This document shows positions 23,786 through 33,316 of a stretch of DNA of 44,076 nucleotides, piece after piece. The notes beneath the pieces were generated by a model. It was given only the letters and a program-made list of their open reading frames with translations. It was not told the origin of the DNA and did no database searches. Each line of letters starts with the position of its first letter. The first letter of the stretch is position 1. The stretch is taken from assembly GCF_000423565.1 (NCBI RefSeq), contig NZ_AUIF01000060.1, positions 1 through 44,076 of the forward strand, in the 5' to 3' direction. The DNA is from Runella zeae DSM 19591 (lineage in GTDB: Bacteria; Bacteroidota; Bacteroidia; Cytophagales; Spirosomataceae). A program made the translations under genes and the position numbers.

Positions 23786-23867
23786 AACCCTTAACAAGGG
23801 TTGTATTATCATCGCTCGTCCCGACATCATGTCGGGACGATACGGTATAAAGTCTCCGACTTTATAC
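23786..23867. repeat. Three consecutive hairpins between two genes
   Basis: AACCCTT/AAGGGTT (23786-23802), CGTCCCGACAT with ATGTCGGGACG (23817-23839, one-base loop) and GTATAAAGTC with GACTTTATAC (23845-23867) follow each other. All are perfect. They lie between the starts-ends of two minus-strand genes and may be a terminator set, or a small inserted repeat. Confidence 0.6.
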
Positions 23868-23904
23868 TAATTGAAGCACTCAAAAAAAACACAATACTCT
23901 TTTT

Positions 23905-25467
23905 TCAACTCTGCACAAGCGGCTGATTTTCCAAATATTCTTGCCAATCAGCAATTAGGTTCTTTTTCAACACCCTTGGAAATTTATTTTGTCCGCCTAA
24001 CTTACCTCTCTTGGCCATCCAACCATAAAAAGTATCGGTCGGTAATATCGTCACAAACACATCTTTGAGAGCATGACGACGCTCCACTACATAGTCGTCA
24101 TTTAGGACTTTGAGGTGATGGTCGATTTTTTCTTTTACCAATTGCGCATCCACCTGATCGTTGGTACCAATATACCAATGATGCGCAAAAAGTGAATCCA
24201 AACGAACACCCGCTACCGTAAACTCCTTGACCGTAATCCCAAGTTCTTCGGCAGTAAGCTCAATGGCCTTGTTCATATTTTCGACCGTGAGGTGTTCGCC
24301 ACACAGGCTCAAGTAGTGCTTGGTACGGCCTGTTACGACGATTTCACCGTATTTTTTATTCACAAATCGGATAGTATCACCAATCAAATAACGCCACGCC
24401 CCCGAACAAGTCGAAATTAGCAAAGCGTACTCTACCCCTTCCTCCACTTCATCAATCATGAGCGTTTGGGGGTTTTCTACCATCTCCCCATCTTCGTTGA
24501 AATTTTGGCTATTGAAGGGAATAAATTCATAGAAAATACCATTGTCGAGCACGAGCTTCATTCCGTCGGCATTGGGACGATTTTGGAAAGCGATAAATCC
24601 TTCCGAAGCCAAATAAGTATCAATGTAAATCAGAGGATGTGCAAGAAGCTTTTCAAAGCCTGCACGATAAGGTTCAAACGACACCCCACCGTGACCAAAT
24701 ACTGTCAGGTTGGGCCAAATATCATGGATATTGTCAAGCTGATAACGTTCGATGATTTTTTCCATGATGATTTGGAGCCAAGCGGGTACACCCGCCATAA
24801 AACCAATATCCCAGTTAGGAGCTTCTTCGACGATTTTTTCGAGCTTACGTGACCAATCACGTTCGCGGGCTATTTCACGGCCCGGCTTATAGTAAGGCTC
24901 AAACCAAAAGGGAATATTTTTGGCATTGATACCACTTACATCGCCTTCAAAACGGCCTTCGTCGATAGCAGTCAGGTCGATGCTGCCGCCAATCATCAAG
25001 AAGTTTTTTTCGTACAAATCGCTTGGCAAATCCTCATAGCGACCCAACGACAAAATCTGCCGAATACTTGTATTACGAAAGGATTTGGTCATTGCTTTGG
25101 TGACCGGAATATACTTAGAGGCCGCCTCCGAAGTCCCCGAACTCAGCGCAAAGTATTTAACTTTTCCCGGCCAAGTTACATTTTTTTCACCAGCACGAGC
25201 CTTATGCCACCATTCGCGATAGATTTTCTCATAATTATGAACGGGCACATATTGCTTATACTTTTCATAGAAGGCATTGCCTTCATCAAAAACGGCAGAA
25301 TTGAGAATATCTTCAAAATTATATTGCTCTCCAAATTGGGTATAACGAGCTTTTGCTAATAATTTACTGAGGGTTTTGCGCTGTACTTTCGCAAAATTCA
25401 CCTTTTTGCTCTGAATACGCGTTGTAAGCGTAATGCCTCCTTTTAACAAGTTTCCAAGAAGTGCCAT
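23905..25467 (-). CDS. GH3 auxin-responsive-promoter-family acyl-adenylate ligase
   Basis: A 520-residue GH3-type enzyme. SSGTSEAASKYIPVTKAM (about 110-127) is the ATP-binding motif 1, SEGFIAFQN and CSGAWRYLIGDTIRFVN are family motifs, and TGRTKHYLSLCGEHL comes before the C-terminal subdomain. These proteins join a carboxyl substrate to an amino acid or similar nucleophile through an acyl-adenylate. In Bacteroidota the substrate is unknown. It is single-copy, upstream of the dehydratase and downstream of surE, all on the minus strand but not tightly packed. Confidence 0.85.
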   Translation of the reverse strand: MALLGNLLKGGITLTTRIQSKKVNFAKVQRKTLSKLLAKARYTQFGEQYNFEDILNSAVFDEGNAFYEKYKQYVPVHNYEKIYREWWHKARAGEKNVTWPGKVKYFALSSGTSEAASKYIPVTKAMTKSFRNTSIRQILSLGRYEDLPSDLYEKNFLMIGGSIDLTAIDEGRFEGDVSGINAKNIPFWFEPYYKPGREIARERDWSRKLEKIVEEAPNWDIGFMAGVPAWLQIIMEKIIERYQLDNIHDIWPNLTVFGHGGVSFEPYRAGFEKLLAHPLIYIDTYLASEGFIAFQNRPNADGMKLVLDNGIFYEFIPFNSQNFNEDGEMVENPQTLMIDEVEEGVEYALLISTCSGAWRYLIGDTIRFVNKKYGEIVVTGRTKHYLSLCGEHLTVENMNKAIELTAEELGITVKEFTVAGVRLDSLFAHHWYIGTNDQVDAQLVKEKIDHHLKVLNDDYVVERRHALKDVFVTILPTDTFYGWMAKRGKLGGQNKFPRVLKKNLIADWQEYLENQPLVQS

Positions 25468-25549
25468 GCTAATCGGGGTTTTTGGGTGATTGTTGAATTT
25501 TCATCGAGTTAGGATAGTCAGATACAAAGCTTCTGTGAAAGACACCAAA

Positions 25550-26347
25550 TCATTGTTTTACTGCTTCTTCCAATTGCCACGTTTTCATGAGTTTGACCGT
25601 TTCATAGGCAGTCAAATCATACTGACATGGTACCACAGAGGCATAATTGTGGGCCAAAGCCCATTCGTCAGAATCTTCTTTGTTTTCATCAAAATTAACA
25701 AAGTTGCCCGCCATCCAGAAATAGCTACGCCCGTGGGGATCTTTGCGTTTTTCAAACTCTTCTTGCCATTTACCATCGGTTTGGTGGCAAATCCGAATTC
25801 CTTTGATAGGTTCTGCCGATTTTTTGGGAAAATTGACATTTAAGGCCACTCCTTTGGGCAAGCCATTTTGAAGCACCTTTTTTGCAATTTCTAAAATAAA
25901 AGGTTTGGTATGTGAAAAATCAGCATTAGGGGCAAAGTCGCACAACGAAAATCCAATCGCCGGGATGCCTTCAATCGCTGCCTCAATCGCCGCCGACATA
26001 GTACCCGAGTATAATACACTAATCGAACTATTAGAGCCATGATTGACTCCGCTCACTACCAAATCGGGTTTGCGGTCTTTTAAGACATAATGCTTACCTA
26101 GCTTCACGCAGTCGGCGGGTGTGCCGCTACATTCATAGGCTTTTATATCCTCAAATATGTCGGTAGCCCGAAGCCTCAAAGGTTCTCCTATCGTAATAGC
26201 ATGACCCATACCCGACTGAGGGCTGTCAGGAGCTACTACTACTACCTCTCCGAGAGGCTGCATTATCTCTACTAAAGTCCTGATTCCTAACGCAGTAATA
26301 CCGTCGTCGTTGCTTACCAGTATAAGTGGTTTTTTAGAATACGTCAT
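25550..26347 (-). CDS. surE: 5'/3'-nucleotidase SurE
   Basis: A 265-residue SurE. LVSNDDGITALGI carries the metal-binding Asp pair, SGTPADCVKLG and SGVNHGSNSSISVLYSGTM the conserved Asn, Ser and Thr motifs. SurE removes phosphate from nucleoside monophosphates and short polyphosphate, and helps stationary-phase survival. It has the full usual length. The upstream gap to the GH95-like gene holds a hairpin. Confidence 0.93.
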   Translation of the reverse strand: MTYSKKPLILVSNDDGITALGIRTLVEIMQPLGEVVVVAPDSPQSGMGHAITIGEPLRLRATDIFEDIKAYECSGTPADCVKLGKHYVLKDRKPDLVVSGVNHGSNSSISVLYSGTMSAAIEAAIEGIPAIGFSLCDFAPNADFSHTKPFILEIAKKVLQNGLPKGVALNVNFPKKSAEPIKGIRICHQTDGKWQEEFEKRKDPHGRSYFWMAGNFVNFDENKEDSDEWALAHNYASVVPCQYDLTAYETVKLMKTWQLEEAVKQ

Positions 26348-26445
26348 TGAGTGGCTGTTCTTTTTTAAGTGGGCAAAGTTAATGACAAATCATCAATTTT
26401 TTATCTATGATTTTGATACATTCACTATGTCCAGAAAAACAGCCT

Positions 26446-26470
26446 TTTACGCCCTGCTATAAGGCGTAAA
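26446..26470 (-). terminator. Possible terminator of the GH95-like gene
   Basis: TTTACGCC (26446-26453) pairs with GGCGTAAA (26463-26470) across nine bases. On the minus strand a TTTTTC run follows a short distance on. It lies after the stop of the minus-strand GH95-like gene. Confidence 0.5.
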
Positions 26471-26530
26471 TCTCATCTTTATTCTGCCAAAACGGTATCT
26501 TTCCTAAGATATTTGGTATATATTTTAAGA

Positions 26531-28813
26531 TTATTCGTAGCCATTTTTGAGTATCACAAATCCGTTTTTCTCTAAGGTCAATTCCACAAATCCCTCTTCT
26601 GTTTTCTTGACAGTAGCTCCTTTTTGCGATTTAATCAAATAGGTTTTAAAGGGCAATTTAAGGCGGGTTTTGCCACCTTTTTCGGATTTGATAGTCACGG
26701 CATCTACTTGACCAGCCACCCGAACGGCACTTACCAAAAACGCTCCTTCTGTACGCAAATCCGTAAAAGAAGCTCCTTGCCAAGAAAAAGGAATAGCCGG
26801 GAAAATTTCGATAAATCCAGCATAGCTTTGCAAAAGCATCTCTTGCACCCCCGCCGCAAACGCGAAGTTTCCTTCCAACGTAAAAGGCCGATAGGTAAAT
26901 TTGGACAAGCCCGACTTGGTTTGGTCGCCGTTGACATGGAAGGAATTAGGCAAACAAAAAGCCGTCGAAAAGGTACGTAAATACTTAGCAGCACCTTCAC
27001 CGTCTTTGGCACGTGCTTTGAGATTTCCCATCCAAGAATACGAGTAGCCACACCACCAATCAGGGCCTATTTTTTCGAGCAAATTGATAGTGTTTTTGAT
27101 AATTGTTTGGTCTTTTTCGCCATTTTCCCAGCGGATTTCTCCTAGAGGATGAATCGCCATCAAGTGCGAAAAGTGCCGATGTGACTGATTGTAAGGCAAA
27201 GAAGGCGCAAATTTGAGTTCGTTGTTGTCAGAAAGGGCATAGCCGTCAAATTCGCTCAAAAATCTGCGCCAATAGGCAGCTTCTTGAGATAGATTCAACT
27301 CTTGCGCTAGCTCAGCGGCTTTTTCAAATGTAAAACGCATCAACGACAAGTCGTAATTTGTATTTTCATGAAACCAAGCCGTCACTCGGTTGTCATTGAT
27401 TTCGGGACTTGAGCTAATGGGTAGTTGGCGTTTGCCTTTCAGATTCATAAAGGTATTGGCCGCCAAAAATGTAGCTACATCTTTAAACCAAGGATAGGCT
27501 TTTTTCTCTAAAAACTCGCGATCCATGCTATATCGCCACTGAAGATAATAATGATGCGCCAACCACGACGATACCGTGGGCGAAAATGAGTACTGAATCC
27601 AGCCTCCCATAGCTACGCCTGTGAGGGTGGTTACGCCTGGCACATTGATTCCTTCGGTTTCATAAAACCATTTGGTATAATCTCGATAGGCTTCGCGGTT
27701 TTGCTCTAAATGCTCAATATACCCAATCGCTTCGTCGAGGTGATTGGCGGCATAGCTCGGCCAATAGCTCAATTGCGTGTTGAGGTCGTGGTGAAAATCT
27801 CCCTTCCAAGGCGGCAAGCGTCCATTGTCGGCAGTCCATACCGCTTGCAACGAAATCGGCGGTGCACCTTTACGAGCCGTACTTCCAAATTTGTACTGCT
27901 CCAAATAATATTGTTTTTCTAAGATTTCGTCCGGAATCTTAATGCTAGATTTGGCCCAAAAGTTTTTCCACCAAGCTTGATGCGACACCAGCGCTTTGTC
28001 AAACGACAAGGCAGCGGTAGTTTGTTGGCTAGCTTCGGTTTTAGGGAGATTGGGATAGTGAGCCGAGATACTCCAGGAGCCCTCCCAAGTGTCGGTTGCT
28101 GTTTTTTTCCAACGTACACTTACTTCATACTCAAATCCCCCCCAGCCTGCTTGACGGTAGGTATAAGAATTGGCCCCTTCTACTACTTTTCCTTGTTTAT
28201 AGCCCAACCTTGCCAAATCATCACCTGCTACTGAGCCGCCAGCGGTCTTGTCCACTTCGCCTTCGTATTTGGGAGCGATAAGACTGATATTGAACACCTT
28301 AACGCCTTTCAAACGAAAATACCCCAAAAGCTGACTAGCGTGTACAAAAGAATTGAGCTGTGCGCCATTGGCCCATTTGACTTCTGCCGTTGCTTTTTCG
28401 ATATTGACACGCGCACTTTTCACCTCACCCCACTCTTTGGAGTCGATTTCGAGGGCAGCCCCCGGAATCTTACTCGGTGCAGGCTCGCGTTCGTAAGGAA
28501 TATCCCCATACTGCTGTACCAGCGCATAATTGTTCTTTTTGATTTGGGACTGTACCCACTTGTAAGTAAACTCCGGCTTGCGCATTCCTACCATCGGACG
28601 CAAATCCCAAAGTTCGGCGTGGTCGAGCGAAAAACGGAGCTTGTCGCCTTTTTGCCAAATCAGCTCTCCCATAAAAGCATTTCCTAGCGGAAGGGCTTCA
28701 TCCCAACGCGTAGGAAGTTTATCAAACACCAAATCGTGTTTGGCAGCGACTTGACCAGAGGCTTGTGTCACTAAAAATATGCTTAACAATAAATAAACGA
28801 AACGGTTGGTCAT
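26531..28813 (-). CDS. GH95-like secreted glycoside hydrolase
   Basis: A 760-residue protein with a signal peptide ending around TQASGQ. RWDEALPLGNAFMGELIWQ (about 37-55) and FSLDHAELWDLRP are the N-terminal signature of the GH95/alpha-L-fucosidase-like fold. A (alpha/alpha)6 barrel follows, with PPWKGDFHHDLNTQLSYWP, ISSSPEINDNRVTAWFHENT and NGDQTKSGLSKFTYRPFTLE. GH95 enzymes release fucose or galactose from plant or host glycans. The exact linkage cannot be read from the sequence. The length fits the family. It stands alone, not inside a SusCD locus within this window. Confidence 0.75.
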   Translation of the reverse strand: MTNRFVYLLLSIFLVTQASGQVAAKHDLVFDKLPTRWDEALPLGNAFMGELIWQKGDKLRFSLDHAELWDLRPMVGMRKPEFTYKWVQSQIKKNNYALVQQYGDIPYEREPAPSKIPGAALEIDSKEWGEVKSARVNIEKATAEVKWANGAQLNSFVHASQLLGYFRLKGVKVFNISLIAPKYEGEVDKTAGGSVAGDDLARLGYKQGKVVEGANSYTYRQAGWGGFEYEVSVRWKKTATDTWEGSWSISAHYPNLPKTEASQQTTAALSFDKALVSHQAWWKNFWAKSSIKIPDEILEKQYYLEQYKFGSTARKGAPPISLQAVWTADNGRLPPWKGDFHHDLNTQLSYWPSYAANHLDEAIGYIEHLEQNREAYRDYTKWFYETEGINVPGVTTLTGVAMGGWIQYSFSPTVSSWLAHHYYLQWRYSMDREFLEKKAYPWFKDVATFLAANTFMNLKGKRQLPISSSPEINDNRVTAWFHENTNYDLSLMRFTFEKAAELAQELNLSQEAAYWRRFLSEFDGYALSDNNELKFAPSLPYNQSHRHFSHLMAIHPLGEIRWENGEKDQTIIKNTINLLEKIGPDWWCGYSYSWMGNLKARAKDGEGAAKYLRTFSTAFCLPNSFHVNGDQTKSGLSKFTYRPFTLEGNFAFAAGVQEMLLQSYAGFIEIFPAIPFSWQGASFTDLRTEGAFLVSAVRVAGQVDAVTIKSEKGGKTRLKLPFKTYLIKSQKGATVKKTEEGFVELTLEKNGFVILKNGYE

Positions 28814-29196
28814 TTTTATAAAATTGTTTATAATAAGTAAGGCTTTTTAGGGCATTTTCTCCTTTATTTCATAAAATCATTTGCAAGCCGCAAGCTCATA
28901 ATAGATATTCAAAAAAAGCTATGGCTTCTCTACCCAAAATACGCCTAAAACACTTATAATCAAAAAATTAATACCCCAAAACGGTGACTAACGACACGAC
29001 TTCTATACCCTTTCTCTTTTTTAATATTTTTAGAAATATTAAACATATTCTTAAGAAAAGTGAATGTTGATAAAGTTTTAACATAACTAAAATTCCTTTT
29101 CTCTTGAGCGCATTCCTAATGATTTATTCATAGCTTAGGGCAAAAGAAAAATGAGATTTCTTCGTTCTTGAAATTACCAACTTACCATTTCGCCTA
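28814..29196. other. Gene-free AT-rich gap
   Basis: About 380 bases between two divergent genes. An inverted repeat TTTAATATTT (29020-29029) with AAATATTAAA (29034-29043) lies in the middle and could be an operator or terminator. Nothing else stands out. Promoters for both genes should lie here. Confidence 0.45.
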
Positions 29197-30003
29197 ATGT
29201 ACAAAATAGCATTACTACTCTTTATTGTCTTGGTTTTTTCGTGCAATCCCAAAGAAGAACCCGCGCCTGTACCTACCTACTTTTGCCCCATAAGCAGCGA
29301 AACGGGTGTAAATGATGCCTATAAATTAGAATACACTTACAACAATGCCGGACTGATAGAAGGGCTGCGTGTCTCGCTCAAAGACAACACAAGTGGACAG
29401 CTGCAATTTGCGAGCAATGCCCAATATACGTATGCCAACAACCGACTTGTAAAAATCATAGATGGAGCCGTCGAAGAAACCTTGACCTATACTTCGGACG
29501 GAGCGCTGAGAAGTCTTGTGGTGGACAAAACCGTAGAGCCAGCTTATATTAATTATACCCTTACTTTTGAAACCGACGCCAATAAACGTATCTCTAAAAT
29601 AACGGATACGAAAGGGCTGCAAACTACCATCAAGCGCGACGCCCAAGGCAATATCATCGAAACCATCACTACCAATACTGCCACTAATCAGGAAGTGTAT
29701 CGCAATGTGTTGAGCGATTTCGATAACAAAAAAACCGTACAAGATGGTTTTGAGGGATGGCCTTTTAGTATCTTGACTTACTATGGCGATTATATCAAAG
29801 TACCGCTTTTTGTGGCCGGTGCGGGCGGCAACTACACCAAGCGCGTAGAATACGTGGCGGGCAAAGCTACCCGAGAAACAACCTATACTTATACTTACAA
29901 CGAGCAGGATTTCCCGCTTACGGAGCAATCTCTCACTCGTTTTTTGGATGGCTCAGGCATTGCCACTTATAGCAAAACTTATACTTATAATAGTTGTAAA
30001 TAG
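29197..30003 (+). CDS. YD-repeat-like lipoprotein (268 aa)
   Basis: The lipobox is VFSC at about residues 13-16, so the protein is lipid-anchored. The rest is a repeating strand pattern (KLEYTYNNAGLIEGLRVSLK, YTYANNRLVKIIDG, TLTYTSDGALRSL, TKGLQTTIKRDAQGNIIETI, YTYNEQDFPLTEQS) resembling single YD/RHS-type repeats. Such proteins are common secreted lipoproteins of Bacteroidota with no known enzyme activity. A long terminator follows. A remnant of a second copy's 3' end lies at 31141-31168. Confidence 0.7.
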   Translation: MYKIALLLFIVLVFSCNPKEEPAPVPTYFCPISSETGVNDAYKLEYTYNNAGLIEGLRVSLKDNTSGQLQFASNAQYTYANNRLVKIIDGAVEETLTYTSDGALRSLVVDKTVEPAYINYTLTFETDANKRISKITDTKGLQTTIKRDAQGNIIETITTNTATNQEVYRNVLSDFDNKKTVQDGFEGWPFSILTYYGDYIKVPLFVAGAGGNYTKRVEYVAGKATRETTYTYTYNEQDFPLTEQSLTRFLDGSGIATYSKTYTYNSCK

Positions 30004-30058
30004 CCAGAATGACATGTTGTAACCTCAACAGGCTACAATTTGAGAGGCTCCGTTCGAC

Positions 30059-30106
30059 ATTTCATAAAAATGCCTTAGATTAGCGTCTAAGGCATTTTTA
30101 TGAAAT
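30059..30106. terminator. Perfect 21-bp-stem terminator
   Basis: The arms at 30059-30079 and 30086-30106 are exact complements, 21 base pairs with a six-base loop, with ATGCCTTAGA and its partner TCTAAGGCAT at the top. T-runs border it on both strands, so it can work in both directions. Confidence 0.85.
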
Positions 30107-30118
30107 GATATGACAGCC

Positions 30119-30394
30119 TCAATCCGTGTCTCCACAGCCCTGAAACCACGGTGCAGTATGATTCATCAGCAAAACTTTATCAAAGTGAAAGAGACGAATT
30201 TGGACTTTTTCGGTTTTAAAATCAGCTACTGCCAATAGGTGTGTGGGACACAGAACATGGTGTAGAAAATAGGATGATGTAAAAAACAAGGTAAAATCAG
30301 GGGTGAAGGGACACAAAAGACTCTTCTTGAAAATTTTTTGGGTAGTTGACTTAACTTGTAGTTCTTTATTAAAGAAAGCCTTCTTTCTTAGCAA
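30119..30394 (-). pseudogene. C-terminal gene remnant (copy A of flanking repeat)
   Basis: The open frame ends with KVLLMNHTAPWFQGCGDTD. The last 50 or so bases (30121-30176) match 31082-31143 closely, where the other strand reads VNRTAPWFQGCGDIDYG. Copy A lacks about eight bases that copy B has. The upstream part looks poorly coding. It is probably the degraded end of a gene, not a functional protein. Confidence 0.5.
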
Positions 30395-30441
30395 ACGGAA
30401 GTATCCAACCTATCACTTAACTTAACTTAAAAAATCTTCAA

Positions 30442-31056
30442 ATGGGCTGGAATGTATATGGTATTGCAATACCAACAAAAACAAAAGATTACAATCTTGA
30501 TGAAATTGCCACTTTTCTAGCTAGTAATAGCAATATTGAGGCATCGCATACTTACGATAGAAATATTCATAATACGACTATTGATAGATACGAGACAGGA
30601 ATACTTATTTTTAACGATGTCTTATCTTCATTGTTTTTTCAAGAGGGGATATCCCCATTAGAAAAAGAGCTATTTGATTATTTTGGTAATCCTGAATGCA
30701 TCATAGGAATCATTGATACCGACGATGGCTATGTAGGGTACTCTGTAGTTACCAATAACTTTACTAAACGGTTTAAACTAAACACTGAGAATGATATTAG
30801 GGAAACTATTGAGTATGGCGAACCTATTGAAGAAGAAATGGTTTGGTTAAATGCCTTAAAAAAAGAAGACATAGAAGATGAGGATTGGCCTTGTGAAGTC
30901 GCCTATTTCTTAGATAAACCTGATGAAATATTTACTCCTTGGGATATTTTAAAATTGACTCAGATAAAACTTATGGAGAATAGAGTTGGGTTTTACTGGG
31001 AAGAGGGCAGTCTTGAAATGAAAAATTATCGAATTGAAATTTACCCAAAAGCATAA
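30442..31056 (+). CDS. Orphan acidic protein between repeats (204 aa)
   Basis: A soluble protein of 204 residues, strongly acidic (EEEMVWLNALKKEDIEDEDW in the middle). It starts MGWNVYGIAIPTKTKDYNLD, lacks a signal peptide, and looks alpha/beta. Its base composition is AT-richer than the flanking lipoprotein gene. It is enclosed by two copies of a 50-base repeat, so it may have been inserted. Immunity proteins of polymorphic toxins look like this, but no family is recognised. Confidence 0.6.
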   Translation: MGWNVYGIAIPTKTKDYNLDEIATFLASNSNIEASHTYDRNIHNTTIDRYETGILIFNDVLSSLFFQEGISPLEKELFDYFGNPECIIGIIDTDDGYVGYSVVTNNFTKRFKLNTENDIRETIEYGEPIEEEMVWLNALKKEDIEDEDWPCEVAYFLDKPDEIFTPWDILKLTQIKLMENRVGFYWEEGSLEMKNYRIEIYPKA

Positions 31057-31081
31057 TAGTCTTGCGCGTTATTCCCTTCCA

Positions 31082-31168
31082 AATCCGTAGTCTATATCTC
31101 CACAGCCCTGAAACCAAGGTGCAGTGCGATTCACCAGCAAAACATACACCTACAATACTTGTAAATAG
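31082..31168. pseudogene. Chimeric remnant: APWFQGCGD end joined to lipoprotein tail
   Basis: Minus-strand frame reads TAPWFQGCGDIDYG, matching copy A near 30121-30176. At AGCAAAAC the sequence switches to the + strand tail TYTYNTCK and a TAG stop, matching TYTYNSCK at the end of the lipoprotein gene. AGCAAAAC is present in both partners and in copy A. So two gene remnants were joined at this eight-base microhomology. Confidence 0.65.
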
Positions 31169-31211
31169 ACAAGCTCACTGGTACATTTGATGGTGCAAGG
31201 TACGTTAGCAA

Positions 31212-32348
31212 ATGTTATTTTTAGGCACCATGAATAGTCCTACTTCCTACCATCTAACTTTTCGACAAATAGGGCGACTAGCCCTAAGCATGTCAGTGCT
31301 TTATATGCCCTTACGGATGTACGCACTCATCCCCGATATTCGTCAGCAGCTATCATGGGAGCGTGTACCACTGTGGACTATGGAGTTTATTGTTATTGCC
31401 TTGTTTTTTTTCATCTGGATTTTTTTTATCGAATGGCTCCAAAATCAATTGTTTGATTGGTTTGGCACGGCCTTTCTAATGGAGTTTAAAATTCCGATTC
31501 AAGTAGCGACCTTTATCATTGCGTGTGTCATGTCTCTTATTTTCAATATAGGTTTTCGCTTCTTGTGGACTAAGACTGAAACGGCACTCGAAACCCAATT
31601 TGGAATAGTGCAGAGACAAACAAAAGGCAATGTGAGTTATCGAAACTTTCGCCAACTTCCCCTAAAAAATGCCCTCAATGCTTTAACTATTATGGCGCTA
31701 CTATCGGCTTTTTACCTTGCGTCTTATCGAAGGGCCTATCTAAGGCTAAAAGATGCGGAGTTTAAGGCGGAACAAATGGAGAAATTACACCTTAAAATGC
31801 AAAATATTGCCCTCAGAAATCAGGTAAGCCCTCATTTTCTGTTCAATAATTTCAGTATTCTGGCATCATTGGTCGAAACACAGCCTCAATTATCCGTTCA
31901 ATTTATTCATCATCTCTCTAAAGCATACCGCTATATTTTGGAGCAGAGTATGCATGAGCGTATTAGTTTGCACGAAGAGTTAGATTTCCTGAATACTTAT
32001 ACTTTTTTGCTCAAAATGCGTTTTGAAGAAAGGTTTCAAGTAAACATCCATATATCCGAAAAAGAGGCCAACAATTATTTCATTGCCCCATTGACACTAC
32101 AATTGTTGGTAGAAAATGCGGTAAAACACAACCAGATGTCTTTGCAAGAGCCTTTGATTGTGATGATTGATATGCTCGAAAACTATCTCATGATTCACAA
32201 CTCCATTCGGCGGCGCCAAGTCCCTGAGCCCTCCACGCGGTTAGGATTGCAGAATATCATCGAACGCTACCGATTGTTGACCAACAGCCCCGTCTTGATA
32301 GAAGAAACAGAAGATGTCTTTGTTGTTAAAATACCTATTTTATCATGA
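31212..32348 (+). CDS. LytS-type sensor histidine kinase
   Basis: A 378-residue HisKA_7TM-free LytS/YpdA-type kinase (an ATG at 31230 is an alternative start). Four membrane helices lie at about 22-40, 56-76, 94-118 and 156-172. The phosphoacceptor His is in RNQVSPHFLFNNFSIL (His208 from the first start). The ATP-binding N-box is LQLLVENAVKHNQM and GLQNIIERY lies near the end. It overlaps the response regulator by ATGA, so the two are co-translated. The signal is not evident, as there is no extracytoplasmic domain. Confidence 0.9.
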   Translation: MLFLGTMNSPTSYHLTFRQIGRLALSMSVLYMPLRMYALIPDIRQQLSWERVPLWTMEFIVIALFFFIWIFFIEWLQNQLFDWFGTAFLMEFKIPIQVATFIIACVMSLIFNIGFRFLWTKTETALETQFGIVQRQTKGNVSYRNFRQLPLKNALNALTIMALLSAFYLASYRRAYLRLKDAEFKAEQMEKLHLKMQNIALRNQVSPHFLFNNFSILASLVETQPQLSVQFIHHLSKAYRYILEQSMHERISLHEELDFLNTYTFLLKMRFEERFQVNIHISEKEANNYFIAPLTLQLLVENAVKHNQMSLQEPLIVMIDMLENYLMIHNSIRRRQVPEPSTRLGLQNIIERYRLLTNSPVLIEETEDVFVVKIPILS

Positions 32349-33115
32349 AAGTATTGATTATAGAAGATGAAACTTTGACCGCCCAGCGGCTACAGACATT
32401 GCTCCATAATTATGACCCAGAAATTGAAGTTTTGGCCCACTTGCGCTCAGTCAATGCGAGTATCCAATGGTTCGGAGAGCCTTCTTTCTCAAAGCCAGAC
32501 CTTATTTTTCTTGATCTTCATTTAGAAGATGATTTAGGATTTCGAATTGTGAAGGAATTAAAACTCTCCATTCCTATCATTTTTACGACGGCATATCCCC
32601 AATACACCTTAGAGGCTTTTAAACACTATAGTGTTGATTATCTGCTAAAACCAATTGATGCCACTGAGCTTGGCGAGGCTTTAGACAAATTTAAAAGGCA
32701 TTGGGGGGCATCTTCTCAATCGGCATTGATGGCACCTGCCCCCACGCATCCGACCAAAACACCTCTATATAGTGCCTACAAAGACCGTTTTATGGTGTCT
32801 TTAGGTTCAAAATACCGCAGTATCAACGTCAGAGATATTGCCTATTTTCTCTATGAAGATCGGGTTACGCTATTGATTACTAACCAAGGACAGCGGTGGC
32901 CCATCGACTATAGCCTTGATCGGCTAGTACAAATCCTCGACCCTTATTTGTTTTTCAGGGTCAATCGCTCATTGTTGGTGTCCTTATCGGCTATCCAAAC
33001 GGCCCATTCTTTTTTTGGAGGTAAACTTAAACTAGAATTAGAACCTGCATTGCTACAAGAAATATACGTAAGCGCCGACCGAGTACCCAATTTTAAAGAG
33101 TGGCTAGGCAAATAA
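32345..33115 (+). CDS. LytTR-family response regulator
   Basis: A 256-residue regulator. Receiver domain 1-120 with the phosphoacceptor Asp57 in LIFLDLHLEDD and Lys in DYLLKPIDATEL. A linker rich in Ala and Pro follows, then the LytTR DNA-binding domain (about 150-256: DRFMVSLGSKYRSINVRDIA to FFRVNRSLLVSLSAIQ). It partners the kinase upstream. Its targets are unknown; the beta-glucosidase gene downstream is a candidate by position only. Confidence 0.9.
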   Translation: MKVLIIEDETLTAQRLQTLLHNYDPEIEVLAHLRSVNASIQWFGEPSFSKPDLIFLDLHLEDDLGFRIVKELKLSIPIIFTTAYPQYTLEAFKHYSVDYLLKPIDATELGEALDKFKRHWGASSQSALMAPAPTHPTKTPLYSAYKDRFMVSLGSKYRSINVRDIAYFLYEDRVTLLITNQGQRWPIDYSLDRLVQILDPYLFFRVNRSLLVSLSAIQTAHSFFGGKLKLELEPALLQEIYVSADRVPNFKEWLGK

Positions 33116-33316
33116 TGACGGGGTTTGGTTCATGACCCCTATTTTTGAGCATCAGAAAAGTTGCTTCAGACACCCTATTTAGTCATTGAGTCTTTTTTAT
33201 TTTTCTACTTGAAAGAGAGAGAATATTATTAAGGATTCATTGCTCTAAAACGTCCGTTTTGGCGAATAGAGAAGACAAAATAGTATGGTTCTGTTAGACA
33301 TTGCACTTTTAACCTG

